From Roseimaritima sediminicola (lineage in GTDB: Bacteria > Planctomycetota > Planctomycetia > Pirellulales > Pirellulaceae), in the NCBI RefSeq assembly GCF_009618275.1, contig NZ_WIAD01000039.1, positions 1 to 54,446 of the forward strand: a stretch of 54,446 nt of DNA. Reading direction: 5' to 3'. This document shows, piece after piece, positions 26,246 through 35,143 of this stretch. Under the pieces are notes generated by a model. That model worked only from the letters and a program-made list of their open reading frames with translations. It was not told the origin of the DNA and did not search any database. A program made the translations under genes and the position numbers. How positions within the stretch are numbered: position 1 is the stretch's first letter; every line of letters begins with the position of its first letter.

Positions 26246-26332
26246 GTAGCTGAACCGCGCCAGACTTTGGACCTGCTCGCCGCTTCGCTCCAATCTCTGG
26301 CGAGATCCGCTACCTCTGGCGAGATCCGCTAC
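26246..26332. repeat. Imperfect inverted pair of a GTAGC...CGCCAGA...TTTGG element
   Basis: A plus-oriented copy at 26246-26271 faces a minus-oriented copy at 26290-26313, with a second partial minus copy at 26314-26332. The consensus is GTAGC, about 5 variable bases, CTCGCCAGAG, then TTGG. It lies between the convergent Gfo/Idh-like and FliL-like genes and could fold into one long hairpin. The same element brackets the repeat block at 33038-33806. Confidence 0.65.
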
Positions 26333-26357
26333 CCTGAAATTAAAACTGGACGAACTA

Positions 26358-26798
26358 CTACGGCCGCGAAACCTCGGACACCGGCAATTCCAGCCAGCCG
26401 GTGATGATCACGCGCTGGATGACCGGTTCGGATAACTGCCCCAAGAGGACCTCGATCAAACGGTCGCGCAGGACCGTTTGCGTGGGATCGTCCAGCAGCT
26501 CGGGCGGGCTTTGCCGCAGCAGTTGTTCGACCTGTTCGTGGATTTCCAGCTTGTTCTGCAGCAGCCTCTCCTCGGCGTAATGCCGCCGCTGGGGGTCGAC
26601 GATCACGTGCAGCCGAAACGAATAGACCTTGGAAAGGTCTTCGATGTTCTGGAACTGAAAATCGCCCACCGCTACGGTGGTGGACGGAACGTTTTTCAGC
26701 CGCGCTACCTGGCTGCGCACATAGCTGATGATGGCGGCGTGGATTACCACCATGGCCAGCACCAGTCCGACGACCCAGTAACGACGCAGAAAAATCAC
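26358..26798 (-). CDS. FliL-like membrane protein
   Basis: 146 residues. A membrane helix is at about residues 8-26 (WVVGLVLAMVVIHAAIISYV), followed by an outward domain. YSFRLHVIVDPQRRHYAEERLLQNKLEIHEQVEQLL and LRDRLIEVLLGQLSEPVIQRVIITGWLEL match the FliL pattern of a strand-rich segment, a regularly spaced helix, and a final 'V..V.IT.f.' strand. FliL binds around the flagellar stator MotAB. No flagellar gene is nearby, so the protein may instead be a stomatin-fold partner of another membrane complex. The start at 26798 gives a short basic cytoplasmic end. Convergent with the Gfo/Idh-like gene. Assignment rests on pattern only. Confidence 0.6.
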   Translation of the reverse strand: MIFLRRYWVVGLVLAMVVIHAAIISYVRSQVARLKNVPSTTVAVGDFQFQNIEDLSKVYSFRLHVIVDPQRRHYAEERLLQNKLEIHEQVEQLLRQSPPELLDDPTQTVLRDRLIEVLLGQLSEPVIQRVIITGWLELPVSEVSRP

Positions 26799-26901
26799 AG
26801 CAGACGGGCTCTTGATAACGGGTGGAGGTGTCGGCCCCGCGGACGCGAGGCCCCGGTTTGCCGCACGGTCACGAAGTAACGAATATGTGTATCAGCCGCG
26901 T

Positions 26902-26954
26902 GGGCGCTAGCCCCCGGTTCCTCGTGTCGGGGTACGAACCGGGGGCTAGCGCCC
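26902..26954. repeat. Perfect 19-base inverted repeat (GGGCGCTAGCCCCCGGTTC arms)
   Basis: Arms 26902-26920 and 26936-26954 are exactly complementary around a 15-base loop. Beyond them, AGCCGC and GCGGCT continue the pairing imperfectly. It lies between the divergent FliL-like gene and the lipid-kinase gene, so it is not a terminator of either. It is probably a REP-type element. A related fragment (GTAGGCGCTAGCCTCGGGCG) is near 47900. Confidence 0.8.
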
Positions 26955-27001
26955 GGCGGCTCAGTGCATGGCACAGTGCCGCGTCCAAACATAGGTTGTA
27001 A

Positions 27002-27988
27002 ATGGTGAACGCGTCGAAAAATCTCGGGTCGTCTTCCGCGGAGCCGTCGAGTGATGCCGAGACGGTGCTGATCTGCACCAGCCCGCGGGCGGGCAGTGGC
27101 CGGGGCCGCGAACGGATTCCTCAGCTGGTCCAGCGGCTGGCCAGCGAGGGGTACCGCGTCGTCTGTAGCGACCAGATCCCCGAAATCCTGGCAACGATTC
27201 GCCAAACCGATCCGCGGCGCCTGCGGGCGGTGATTCCCGCCGGCGGGGACGGGACGATCAATCTGGTGGCCGATCGGACCCCGCCGGGCACGCCCCTGGT
27301 GCCCTTTCCCCTGGGCACCGAGAACCTGCTGTCGCGTTATTTTGGGTTCACGCCCGATCCTCAAGCGACCGTCCGGACGGTCAGGCAGGGGGCCCTGCAG
27401 CGTTGGGACGCCGGTCGGGCCAACGGCAAGCTGTTTCTGGTGATGGCCTCCTGCGGGTTCGACGCCGAAGTCGTCCGCGCAATGCACCTGACGCGCCGCG
27501 GTCACATCGGCCGCTGGAGTTATGCCAAACCGATCGCCCGCGCGGTGCGTAGATACCGGTATCCGCATATTCGCGTCCGCCCGTGGAGCGCGCAAGCGGA
27601 TCGTGAAGGTCTGGAAGATCTTCCAGCCGGCCAGCACTCCGAGGACGCCGACGGCTGGGATTGTCGCTGGGCGATGGTCTTCAATCTGCCGCTGTACGGG
27701 GGCGGGCTGCGGATCGAGCCCGACGCGGTGGGCAACGATGGCTTGTTAGATATGTGTGCCTTGCAGTACGGTTCGACCCTGTCGACGCTGCGCTACGTGG
27801 CGGGCGTGTTCGCCGGGCGGCATCATCGCTGGAAGGACGTCCGTCGCCAGCGGGCGCGGCGGTGGACCCTATCGTCGGACGTTCGCGTCTCGTATCAATT
27901 GGATGGAGACTACGGCGGACGTTTGCCGTTGGAGCTGGAATGTTTGCCCGAGCGGTTGACATTGCGCGTGCCTCCCGGAGCGGCCTGA
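27002..27988 (+). CDS. Diacylglycerol/lipid kinase family protein
   Basis: 328 residues. The DAGK catalytic domain is at the N-terminus. ICTSPRAGSGRGRERIPQL is the first nucleotide loop, VIPAGGDGTINLV (about 77-89) is the family hallmark GGDGT, and PFPLGTENLLSRYFG is the PxGTxNxLAR motif. The C-terminal beta-sandwich has MVFNLPLYGGGLRIEPDAVGNDGLLDM, as in YegS/BmrU proteins, and SYQLDGDY near the end. These enzymes phosphorylate diacylglycerol or similar lipids at the inner face of the membrane. A second candidate substrate is a sphingoid base. The ATG at 27002 is preferred; there is no leader. The gene lies alone, 72 bases before kdsA. Confidence 0.87.
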   Translation: MVNASKNLGSSSAEPSSDAETVLICTSPRAGSGRGRERIPQLVQRLASEGYRVVCSDQIPEILATIRQTDPRRLRAVIPAGGDGTINLVADRTPPGTPLVPFPLGTENLLSRYFGFTPDPQATVRTVRQGALQRWDAGRANGKLFLVMASCGFDAEVVRAMHLTRRGHIGRWSYAKPIARAVRRYRYPHIRVRPWSAQADREGLEDLPAGQHSEDADGWDCRWAMVFNLPLYGGGLRIEPDAVGNDGLLDMCALQYGSTLSTLRYVAGVFAGRHHRWKDVRRQRARRWTLSSDVRVSYQLDGDYGGRLPLELECLPERLTLRVPPGAA

Positions 27989-28060
27989 GGGTGTCGGCAT
28001 CCGTGATGCGCTAGAGAGTAGATCGTCTATTTCTGTTTGACGCCGTGCTAAACACTGGTA

Positions 28061-28951
28061 ATGAACTTGTCTGAATCCGGTACCCCTGCTGATCCGCTCC
28101 GCCCGTCCCGCTCGGCGGGTTTGCCCGCACCGGTCACGATCGGACCCTACACGTGTGGTCCGGGCGAGCCACTGCTGTTGATCGCTGGGCCATGTGTCCT
28201 GGAGACGCTCGATCGCACGCGTCAAATCGCAGAGGTCCTGCAGCGCTTGTCCGAGCGTGACGACGTAAACGTGGTCTTCAAGGCGTCCTTTGACAAAGCC
28301 AACCGGACCAGTCTGGCGGCTCGCCGCGGTCCCGGCATCGACGAAGGCCTGCGGATGCTCGAGCAGGTTTCGGCCGAGACCGGGCTGCCCACGACCACCG
28401 ACATTCACTTGCCCGAGCAGGCTGCCGCGGCCGCCGAGGTGTGCAGCCTGCTGCAGATCCCCGCGTTTCTGGCCCGGCAGACGGATCTGTTGGTCGCCGC
28501 CGCGGCGACCGGTCGACCGGTGAACGTCAAAAAGGGCCAGTTCATGTCGCCCGAAGACATGCAGTACGTCGTGCAGAAGGTTGCTGGCAGCGGTTCGGGC
28601 GGAGTGTTGCTGTGCGAACGAGGCACCTTTTTCGGTTACGGCCGCCTGGTCAACGACATGCAAGCCCTGCCCCAGATGCGGGCCTTGGGGGTGCCGGTGG
28701 TCTTCGACGCCACGCACAGTGTCCAGCGTCCCGGCGGCCTGGGCGGAGCGACCGGCGGCAACCGCGAGATGGTCGAACCGCTGGCCCGAGCGGCCGTGGC
28801 GATCGGCGTCGACGGCTTGTTCTTCGAAACCCATCCCGATCCGGCCACTTCGCCCAGCGATGGCCCCAACATGATTCCGCTGGAGCAGTTCCCGGCGCTT
28901 GTCGATCGACTGCTCCGGCTTCGCAGCGTTGTCGAGGAGCTTGCACGATGA
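28061..28951 (+). CDS. kdsA: 3-deoxy-8-phosphooctulonate (KDO-8-phosphate) synthase, metal-dependent type
   Basis: 296 residues. It condenses phosphoenolpyruvate with arabinose-5-phosphate, the first committed step to KDO of lipopolysaccharide. Motifs: [94 protein letters not shown]. In [11 protein letters not shown], Cys45 falls where metal-dependent enzymes (Aquifex type) have Cys and E. coli has Asn, so this is the metal-dependent class. The N-terminus is about 25 residues longer than usual. Cytoplasmic. Its stop overlaps the start of the next gene (ATGA). Presence supports an LPS-type outer membrane. Confidence 0.95.
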   Translation: MNLSESGTPADPLRPSRSAGLPAPVTIGPYTCGPGEPLLLIAGPCVLETLDRTRQIAEVLQRLSERDDVNVVFKASFDKANRTSLAARRGPGIDEGLRMLEQVSAETGLPTTTDIHLPEQAAAAAEVCSLLQIPAFLARQTDLLVAAAATGRPVNVKKGQFMSPEDMQYVVQKVAGSGSGGVLLCERGTFFGYGRLVNDMQALPQMRALGVPVVFDATHSVQRPGGLGGATGGNREMVEPLARAAVAIGVDGLFFETHPDPATSPSDGPNMIPLEQFPALVDRLLRLRSVVEELAR

Positions 28952-30693
28952 TTGGCAATCGGTGGTCTCGCCTGAGCGTGGTGGCAGTGTTGTTGGGAGC
29001 CGTCGTGGGCTGCGACAGCGACCGCGACAAGTTCCGCGAAATCCAGGTGCGCCAGCAGCGACGCATCGAAGCGGCCACCAGTGTGAATCATCTGGAGGAA
29101 GCGTTCGACCTGTTTTCTCGGCTGGGCGAATCCGATCTGGAAGCCGCCTCGCGGCAGATCAACTACCACCTGAACGCGTGGAGCGAATCGCAGGAGCCCG
29201 AGTCTGCGGCCGCCTCCGACACGGCGGATGCATCGCGATCGCTGGAGCGGCTGCTGAAGACGTGGCGAGGGCGAATCGACGCCGAACAACTGCAGCGCCA
29301 GCTGAGCTCGCGCGAGTTTCAAGCCGGCGACGTGGAGCATTTCCGTCTGCAGTACCTGCTGCATAAAATCAGCAACTGGAGCCTGGATCGGCGGCAGATC
29401 GATCCCTGGCTGGAGCGGCGCGTCGAGGCCGAGTCGTTGGCCGAGCAGTCCGCGTATCGGTTGCGCGTGGCCAGCCGGTTGTTCGACTGGGTGATCCGCA
29501 ACGTGCAACTGGAACCGATGCAGTTGCCGTCGCCACCCTTTTCGCCCCCGGCCATGCCCACGGGACTAGAGTTCGACGGGGCGGGTTATCGACAGACCAA
29601 CTGGGAAACCCTCTGGCGCGGTTCGGGCGACGCCCTGCAGCGAGCCGGCTTGTTCCTCCAGCTGTGCCGGCACGCGGGGCTGGATGCTTGCTTGCTGGGG
29701 TTGCCGGCCGAAGATCAGCCGCAGCCGGTGCCGTGGATGTGCGGCGTGTTGATCGATGGGCGGCTGTACCTGTTCGATACCGCCCTGGGGCTGCCCGTCC
29801 CCGGTCCCGACGAAGAGGGCATTGCGACGCTGGCCGAAGCTCGCGGCGAACCCAGTGTGCTGCGCCGCTTGCGGGTTGCCGGCGTGTTTGAGTATCCCTA
29901 CACGCACGAGGACATCCAGCAGTGCATCGCCCTGTTGTACGCCACGCCGGAACTGCTCAGCGACCGCATGCGGCGGTTGACCGAGCACTTGCTGGGCGAC
30001 CAGAGGATGAACCTGCACTTGGATGCGGCGGCGGTGGCTCGGCGCTTGGACGACGTGCCGGGGGTCGCCGGGGTGCGGCTGTGGCACGTGCCGCTGGAGG
30101 CCGAGGCCTATCAGCAGACGATCGAGGATGCCCTGCGTGACAACATCGACCTGAACCGTTGGTACTTCGGACGCTGGGGCTTGATTGCGCCGCAGAGCCC
30201 GTTGGGGAAAGCTCGCTGGCGGCACTTGGAAGGGCAATTCGATAATGATCCTCAGCGAGCGATCGACGGAGCGCGCGTGTTGTACATGCAGCAGCGGCGG
30301 CCCGAATTCGAGCTGGCGGACTTGGCGCTGGACGTCCAGTTGCAGGCGGAGTACGACCTCCAGCGGTTGCCTCGCGAGAGCGAGATGCAGTACCAGCAGC
30401 GGATCGCCGGCATGCAGCAGGTGCTGCGGGCGGCCAAACGCACGGCCACCTTCTGGTTGGCTCTGATGCACGTCGAGGAGGCCAACTGGAGCAGCGCCGA
30501 GAAATGGCTCGAGGACCGCGTGCTGGACAATCCCGAAGCGGTTCAGTGGCATTCGCTGGCGCGTTATAATCTAGCTCGTACCGAGGAGCGGCTGGAAAAC
30601 TGGCAGCGTGCCGAACAGCTGTATAAAACCGACGGAGATCCTCAGGAACAAGGCAACCGCATTCGCGCCCGCTTGCTTCCGGAAGGAAACTAG
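28948..30693 (+). CDS. Conserved-looking lipoprotein of unknown function
   Basis: 581 residues from the ATG that overlaps the kdsA stop (ATGA). A larger in-frame ORF begins at 28441 inside kdsA and is not used. The leader ends in the lipobox AVVGC, so Cys22 is probably lipidated. The middle ([45 protein letters not shown]) is reminiscent of a transglutaminase-like fold, with a Cys, but a clear Cys-His-Asp triad cannot be assigned. The C-terminal third ([28 protein letters not shown]-like, [22 protein letters not shown]) looks like TPR helices. It sits between kdsA and the LarA-like gene, 2 bases apart from the latter. Function unknown. Confidence 0.72.
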   Translation: MIGNRWSRLSVVAVLLGAVVGCDSDRDKFREIQVRQQRRIEAATSVNHLEEAFDLFSRLGESDLEAASRQINYHLNAWSESQEPESAAASDTADASRSLERLLKTWRGRIDAEQLQRQLSSREFQAGDVEHFRLQYLLHKISNWSLDRRQIDPWLERRVEAESLAEQSAYRLRVASRLFDWVIRNVQLEPMQLPSPPFSPPAMPTGLEFDGAGYRQTNWETLWRGSGDALQRAGLFLQLCRHAGLDACLLGLPAEDQPQPVPWMCGVLIDGRLYLFDTALGLPVPGPDEEGIATLAEARGEPSVLRRLRVAGVFEYPYTHEDIQQCIALLYATPELLSDRMRRLTEHLLGDQRMNLHLDAAAVARRLDDVPGVAGVRLWHVPLEAEAYQQTIEDALRDNIDLNRWYFGRWGLIAPQSPLGKARWRHLEGQFDNDPQRAIDGARVLYMQQRRPEFELADLALDVQLQAEYDLQRLPRESEMQYQQRIAGMQQVLRAAKRTATFWLALMHVEEANWSSAEKWLEDRVLDNPEAVQWHSLARYNLARTEERLENWQRAEQLYKTDGDPQEQGNRIRARLLPEGN

Positions 30694-30695
30694 AA

Positions 30696-31910
30696 GTGCA
30701 GCTTTACGAAGTCCGCCAGCGGCTGGTCTCACGACCGCTCCGCGACGTAGCCGCCGCGGTCGAGCAGCAACTCGATCGGTTGGACTTGGACGTGCCCGAC
30801 GGCGACGTGGCCATTACCGTCGGCAGCCGCGGCATTCATCAGATTCCCGCCATCATCCATGCCGCCGGCCGCTGGCTCAAGCGACGCGGGGCCCGGCCCT
30901 TTATCGTTCCCGCGATGGGGTCCCACAACGGCGCCACGGCCGCAGGCCAACGCCAGATGATCGAGTCGTTGGGCGTGACCGAAGCGGCGATGGAAATGCC
31001 GATCCGGTCCAGCATGGACGTCGTGCGACTGGGCGACGTGTCCTCGGGCGCCGTCTACATGGACCGCTACTGCTACGAAGCGGCCGGGGTGTTGGTGGCA
31101 AATCGCATCAAGCTGCACACGTGTTTCGCCGGGCCCGTGCAAAGCGGTTTGACCAAGATGATGGTCGTGGGGATGGGCAAAATCCGCTCGGCCGAAACCT
31201 TTCACTCCGCGCCCACGCCGAGAATGAAGGACATGCTGTTGGAGATGGGCCAGCGGGTGGTCGACAGCGGCAAGATTCTGGCCGGGCTGGCGATCCTCGA
31301 GGACGGCAACGACCAGACGGCCGAGCTGCACGGCGTGCGGCCCGAAGACATCCTCAGCCGCGAACCGGAATTGCTCGAGCGACACCGCGAACTCTTTCCG
31401 ACCCTGCCCATAGACCAGCTGGAAGTGTTGATCGTCGACAGCGTCGGCAAGACCTACAGCGGCACCGGAATGGATACCAACGTGATCGGCCGCCGCGGCG
31501 TGGTGGGTTTGGAGGATATCCAGCGTCCGAAGATTCGCATCATCGCCGCCCTCGAACTGGCCGCTGCCTCCCAGGGAAACGCCATCGGCGTGGGCTTGGC
31601 CGACTTCATCACCCGGCGGCTGCGCGAGGGGATCGACGAACACAAGACGTTGATCAATGTCCTGACCACCGGCGAAATGTCTCGCGGCAAAATTCCGCCA
31701 ACCCTGGCCGATGATGAAGCGGTGATCGAAACGATCCGCCAGCGTTTCGGCCAGCGACGGTGGATGTTCATTCCCAACACGCTGTGCTTGGACCGGCTGT
31801 ACGTCAGCGAAGACCTGCGCGGCGAACTGCAAGAGCACCCGCGATGTGAAGTCGCCGACGAGCCCACCGAATGCCGCTTCGACGGCGGCCGTCTACAACT
31901 GTTTCAGTAA
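30696..31910 (+). CDS. LarA-like (DUF2088, lactate racemase N-domain) protein
   Basis: 404 residues with a GTG start; GGAAGG about 9 bases upstream supports it. The sequence VAITVGSRGIHQIPAIIHAAGRWL and VPAMGSHNGATAAGQRQMIESLGV matches the DUF2088/LarA N-terminal domain. The region ANRIKLHTCFAGPVQSGLTKMMVVGMGK holds His and Lys residues comparable to those that bind the nickel-pincer cofactor in LarA, though I cannot align them reliably. Companion pincer-synthesis genes (larB, larC, larE) are not in the window, so racemase activity is uncertain. It is the third gene of the kdsA-lipoprotein operon, followed 30 bases later by moaA. Cytoplasmic. Confidence 0.78.
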   Translation: MQLYEVRQRLVSRPLRDVAAAVEQQLDRLDLDVPDGDVAITVGSRGIHQIPAIIHAAGRWLKRRGARPFIVPAMGSHNGATAAGQRQMIESLGVTEAAMEMPIRSSMDVVRLGDVSSGAVYMDRYCYEAAGVLVANRIKLHTCFAGPVQSGLTKMMVVGMGKIRSAETFHSAPTPRMKDMLLEMGQRVVDSGKILAGLAILEDGNDQTAELHGVRPEDILSREPELLERHRELFPTLPIDQLEVLIVDSVGKTYSGTGMDTNVIGRRGVVGLEDIQRPKIRIIAALELAAASQGNAIGVGLADFITRRLREGIDEHKTLINVLTTGEMSRGKIPPTLADDEAVIETIRQRFGQRRWMFIPNTLCLDRLYVSEDLRGELQEHPRCEVADEPTECRFDGGRLQLFQ

Positions 31911-31940
31911 CCACTCGCCCGCCCCGGATAATGACCTGGT

Positions 31941-32993
31941 ATGGAATCCGCCGACTCTTCCGCCGACTCTTCCGCCGACTCTAGCGTTGGGACGCCGAAG
32001 GACGCTGGACGGCTGCAGGACGGTTTCGGACGGAGGCATCACAGCCTGCGGATCAGCGTCACCGATCGCTGCAACATCCGCTGTTTCTACTGCATGCCCG
32101 CCGATCAGGTGACGTTCTTGCCGAAAGCGGACATCCTCAGCTTCGAGGAGATCCACCGTGTGGTTTCGGTCCTGGCGACCGCGGGGATCCGGCGGCTGCG
32201 CTTGACCGGTGGCGAGCCCCTGGTCCGGCATGATCTAGCGGGTCTGATCCAGATGCTCTCGGGCATCGACGGGATCGAAGACATCGCGCTGACGACCAAC
32301 GGCATGCTGCTCGGCCCACAAGCCGTGGCCCTTCGCACCGCCGGCCTGCAACGCGTGAACATCAGCCTCGATACGCTTCGCGAAGCCACGTTCCAGCGGA
32401 TCAGTCGCCGGCCGGGGCTGGACCGCGTGATCGCGGGCATCGAAGCGGCTCAAGCGGCCGGTTTTGACGAGGTGCGTCTGAACGCCTTGGCGATCCGCGG
32501 GCTGGTCGATGACGAAGCGGAGGGGCTGGTGCGGTTCGCCTCGCAGCGCGGGCTGGTGATGCGCTTCATCGAATTCATGCCCCTGGATTCGGACCGCAAC
32601 TGGGACGCCGGCGACGTGCTCTGCGGCGACCAGTTGCTCGAGCGGCTCGAGCGACACTTCGGACCCGCGACACCGCTGCCGCGGCCCGATCCCGCCCAGC
32701 CGGCCCGCGACTACCGCTTTGCCGGAGGCCAACGAGTCGGCTTGATTCGGCCGGTGACCGCGCCGTTTTGCGGCGCCTGCGACCGGTTGCGATTAACCGC
32801 CGAAGGAGCGCTGCGGAATTGTTTGTTTTCCCAGCAGGAGTGGTCCCTACGGGACCTGCTCCGCAGTTCAGCCAGCGACGCCGAAATCTTGCAAACGGCC
32901 CAGGCCTGCGTGGCTGCCAAACAGGCCGGCCACCTGATCAATCGCCCCGAATTCGAGCAACCCACACGCGCGATGTACCAGATCGGTGGGTAG
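31941..32993 (+). CDS. moaA: GTP 3',8-cyclase (molybdenum cofactor synthesis)
   Basis: 350 residues. MoaA is a radical SAM enzyme that turns GTP into 3',8-cyclo-GTP, the first step to molybdopterin. The N-terminal cluster motif CNIRCFYC places Cys at 44, 48 and 51; LRLTGGEPLVR is the SAM motif. The C-terminal cluster is in FCGACDRLRLTAEGALRNCLF. The protein ends in IGG, the double-Gly tail needed for activity. The first 25 residues repeat DSSA three times, from a 12-base DNA repeat, and are not part of the family fold. A later start is possible, but no ATG lies between them. moaC is not adjacent. It follows the LarA-like gene by 30 bases. Confidence 0.94.
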   Translation: MESADSSADSSADSSVGTPKDAGRLQDGFGRRHHSLRISVTDRCNIRCFYCMPADQVTFLPKADILSFEEIHRVVSVLATAGIRRLRLTGGEPLVRHDLAGLIQMLSGIDGIEDIALTTNGMLLGPQAVALRTAGLQRVNISLDTLREATFQRISRRPGLDRVIAGIEAAQAAGFDEVRLNALAIRGLVDDEAEGLVRFASQRGLVMRFIEFMPLDSDRNWDAGDVLCGDQLLERLERHFGPATPLPRPDPAQPARDYRFAGGQRVGLIRPVTAPFCGACDRLRLTAEGALRNCLFSQQEWSLRDLLRSSASDAEILQTAQACVAAKQAGHLINRPEFEQPTRAMYQIGG

Positions 32994-33032
32994 TTGTTGG
33001 TTGTTGGTTGTTGGTTGTTGGTTGTTGGTTGG
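32994..33032. repeat. TTGTTGG heptamer, five copies, abutting the moaA stop
   Basis: Five exact TTGTTGG units (32994-33028) plus TTGG start the base after the moaA TAG. A microsatellite of this kind can vary by slippage, but it is outside the reading frame. Confidence 0.9.
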
Positions 33033-33110
33033 TCACCGTAGCCGAACTCGCCAGAGTTTGGAGTGGCGGGTAGCGAGTAGCGGTTTAGATCGTACTCGTG
33101 CTCGTGCTCG

Positions 33111-33446
33111 ATTTGAGATCAGCTGACCCCGGCGGAATCTATGTACGGACAAATACGTTTTCTCCCCTCTCCCCCAAAGCCTGGCGAGCCTAAGCGAGTC
33201 AGGATTTGGGGGAGAGGGGGCGGGGGTGAGGGGGAATTGCAGCGTAGGTTCGTCAGCGCCTCGCCTCGATGCGGTACGCGGCGGGCGAATTCGATGCAAT
33301 GAGTCAGCCATTTGCACCCGAGCCCCCTCACCCCCGGCCCCTCTCCCCCACCGCTTCACTCGCTGACGCTCGCGGCGCCGCGGGGGAGAGGGGAGAAAAC
33401 TTCCTTACCTATACATAGGATCCGCCGGAGTCAGCTGATCTCAAAT
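33111..33446. repeat. MITE-like unit 1 with 35-base terminal inverted repeats
   Basis: The left end at 33111-33145 (begins ATTTGAGATCAGCTGAC, ends ATCTATGTA) pairs with 33412-33446 with three mismatches. The 336-base unit contains the GC-rich palindromes at 33164-33219 and about 33330-33393. It encodes nothing recognisable. No target-site duplication could be identified. Confidence 0.72.
33164..33219. repeat. Dispersed CCCCTCTCCCCC palindrome, copy 3
   Basis: Arms at 33164-33183 and 33200-33219 around GCGAGCCTAAGCGAGT, the spacer seen at 18095-18110. A more diverged member in the opposite orientation lies at about 33330-33393 (CCCCTCACCCCCGGCCCC ... GGGGGAGAGGGG). Confidence 0.75.
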
Positions 33447-33458
33447 CTCAGATCTCAA

Positions 33459-33760
33459 ATTTCCTGACTCTAACGGAATCTATGTATGGCGTGCGAAGCT
33501 CGGTCGCAGCAGCCACGGAGTGGCGACATGTGGTAGCCCCAGGCGCGAGCCTGGGGTGCCGGCGCCCCACACCCGCGCGCCAGTCCCGGAGGGACGGCAT
33601 GAGATCCGATGCGATCCTTCATGTCGCCCTTTCAGGGCTTTTGTTCGTGGTGTTTACGTTTCCCCGGGCTCGCGCCCGGGGCTACCACATGCCATCGCTC
33701 TGCGATTCGGGAACGTCCGTTCCCGTACATAGAATCCGTTAGAGTCAGCAAATTTCAAAT
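33459..33760. repeat. MITE-like unit 2 with related terminal inverted repeats
   Basis: A 24-base core at 33463-33486 (CTGACTCTAACGGAATCTAT then GTA) pairs with 33726-33749 with one mismatch. Flanking ATTTGAAATTT-like bases extend the pairing. Its ends resemble those of unit 1 (TGAC...CGGA.TCTATGTA), so the two units share one terminus family but have different interiors. It includes a CGCGCCCGGGGCTACCACATG stretch like that at 505-525. Confidence 0.68.
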
Positions 33761-33844
33761 CTCACATTTCAAATCGCTTCCTCCAAGCTCTGGCGAGTGC
33801 GGCTACCTGGATTTCGCCTACGCGGCGTTCGCCCGGGCGACGGG

Positions 33845-35068
33845 CTACTCGAGCGGTCGTAGCCAGATGTTGCGAAAGCGGACGGCCGCGCCGCCGTCTT
33901 GTAGCACCAGCGGCGCAGCGGGTGGACCGGCGGTGTACTCCGGTGCTTTCATCGGTTCGGCTGCGCCGAGCACTTCGCGGTGATGCTGGACCAGTACGCC
34001 ATTGTGGAACAGCGTCACATAGGCGGGCCGCTGGAGCTTGCCCTCGAGGTCGAACTGAGGGGCTTCGAAGATGATGTCGAACACCTGCCACTGACCCGGC
34101 CGGCGGGCGGCATTGACCATCGGCGGGTACTGACCGAAGACCGCGGCGGCTTGCCCGTCGGCAAAGGTCCGGTTGTTGTACGAGTCCAGGATCTGAACCT
34201 CGTACTGGCCCATCAACAGGATGCCGCTGTCGCCGCGATCCTGGCTATCACCTGCAACCTGCTCGGGCGCCGCCCACTCGACGTGCAGCTGGCAACTGCC
34301 GTAGCTGTCGAGCGTGCGCAGCGAACCGCTGCCGGGCAGGACTTCCAGCGTCCCCTCCCGCCATTTCCACTGCGGCACGCGCAGGTCCGCCGGTCCGCCG
34401 GGGCCTTCGTGAGCCCACGATGAGACGCCGGTTTCGCCGCCCAGCAACACCACGGCGTCGCTGGGCGCCGTGCCCGGAGTGTCGTAGGTGCCGAGCTGGC
34501 CCGGCGTGATCGCTCGCGGTCGCGGCCGCAGGATGTCGTGGACTCGCCACGGTTGCCCCGGCAACTTCGGCGTGTTGGCATACCCCACCACCGGCAACAA
34601 CTGCGGTCCCTCCGGTTTGGGTTCCGGTTTGGGCTCGGGTTTGGGCTCGGGTTTGGGCTCGGGTTTGGGCTCGGGTTTGGGCTCGGGTTTGGGCTCGGGT
34701 TTGGGTTCCGGTTTGGGTTCCGGTTTGGGTTCCGGTTTGGGTTCCGGTTTGGGTTCCGGTTTGGGTTCCGGTTTGGGTTCCGGTTTGGGTTCCGGTTTGG
34801 GTTCCGGTTTGGGTTCGGGCTCTTGCTTCGGTTTCGTCTCTTCAGAAGAGCCGTCGTCGTCTGGGGTGCCTTTGTCTTGGCCCTCGTCGCTGCTCGATTC
34901 GGCAGGTTTTTCCTTCTCGGCCGCTTGCTCCGCAGCCTCCTCGGCTGAACCTTGCTCTTCGGCCGGAGCTTGCTCTTCGGCCGGAGCTTGTGCGAGCGCC
35001 GTCGTCGGGATCGCGATGAAAGTCAACAAACTGACAAACAAGAACAGTCGAGCGATGTTAGGATGCAT
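33845..35068 (-). CDS. Exported DUF1080 (3-keto-disaccharide hydrolase-type) protein with (PEPK)n linker
   Basis: 407 residues from the ATG at 35068, chosen because a signal peptide ([26 protein letters not shown]) begins there. The frame is open to 35515, but that part overlaps the divergent gene. After the leader come EEQAPAE repeats and a long Pro-Glu-Pro-Lys repeat (about residues 80-150), likely an extended spacer. The C-terminal 190 residues are the DUF1080 domain: [65 protein letters not shown], and a final [11 protein letters not shown]. The concanavalin-like fold is linked in other species to 3-keto-glucoside hydrolysis. It is exported and possibly wall-associated. Divergent from the HEFDH protein gene. 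Confidence 0.87.
   Translation of the reverse strand: MHPNIARLFLFVSLLTFIAIPTTALAQAPAEEQAPAEEQGSAEEAAEQAAEKEKPAESSSDEGQDKGTPDDDGSSEETKPKQEPEPKPEPKPEPKPEPKPEPKPEPKPEPKPEPKPEPKPEPKPEPKPEPKPEPKPEPKPEPKPEPKPEPKPEGPQLLPVVGYANTPKLPGQPWRVHDILRPRPRAITPGQLGTYDTPGTAPSDAVVLLGGETGVSSWAHEGPGGPADLRVPQWKWREGTLEVLPGSGSLRTLDSYGSCQLHVEWAAPEQVAGDSQDRGDSGILLMGQYEVQILDSYNNRTFADGQAAAVFGQYPPMVNAARRPGQWQVFDIIFEAPQFDLEGKLQRPAYVTLFHNGVLVQHHREVLGAAEPMKAPEYTAGPPAAPLVLQDGGAAVRFRNIWLRPLE
34615..34825 (-). repeat. 12-base tandem repeat encoding PEPK, two codon variants
   Basis: Six consecutive GGCTCGGGTTTG units (from about 34631) are followed by nine GGTTCCGGTTTG units (to about 34811). Both encode PEPK on the minus strand. 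The block structure shows two separate amplification rounds from two different parent units. Confidence 0.9.
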
Positions 35069-35143
35069 GAAGGTTCCGGGGGGCGTTTTTGAGCGGATAT
35101 TCACCGAAAACATGATTGTAATTGTAGTTGCGGACGGATCATT

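Larger units (their letters stand above)
33038..33806. repeat. Repeat block bracketed by inverted GTAGC/CGCCAGAG elements
   Basis: The 24-base element at 33038-33061 (plus) and its inverted copy at 33783-33806 bracket the whole gene-free region between moaA and the DUF1080 gene. Inside are two large inverted-repeat units (33111-33446 and 33459-33760). No open reading frame here is believable. This block may be a compound of nested small elements. Confidence 0.6.

Noticed and set aside
33482-33983. Short plus-strand ORFs in the repeat block
   Set aside because: They read through MITE-like units and change frame with the repeats; composition is not gene-like.
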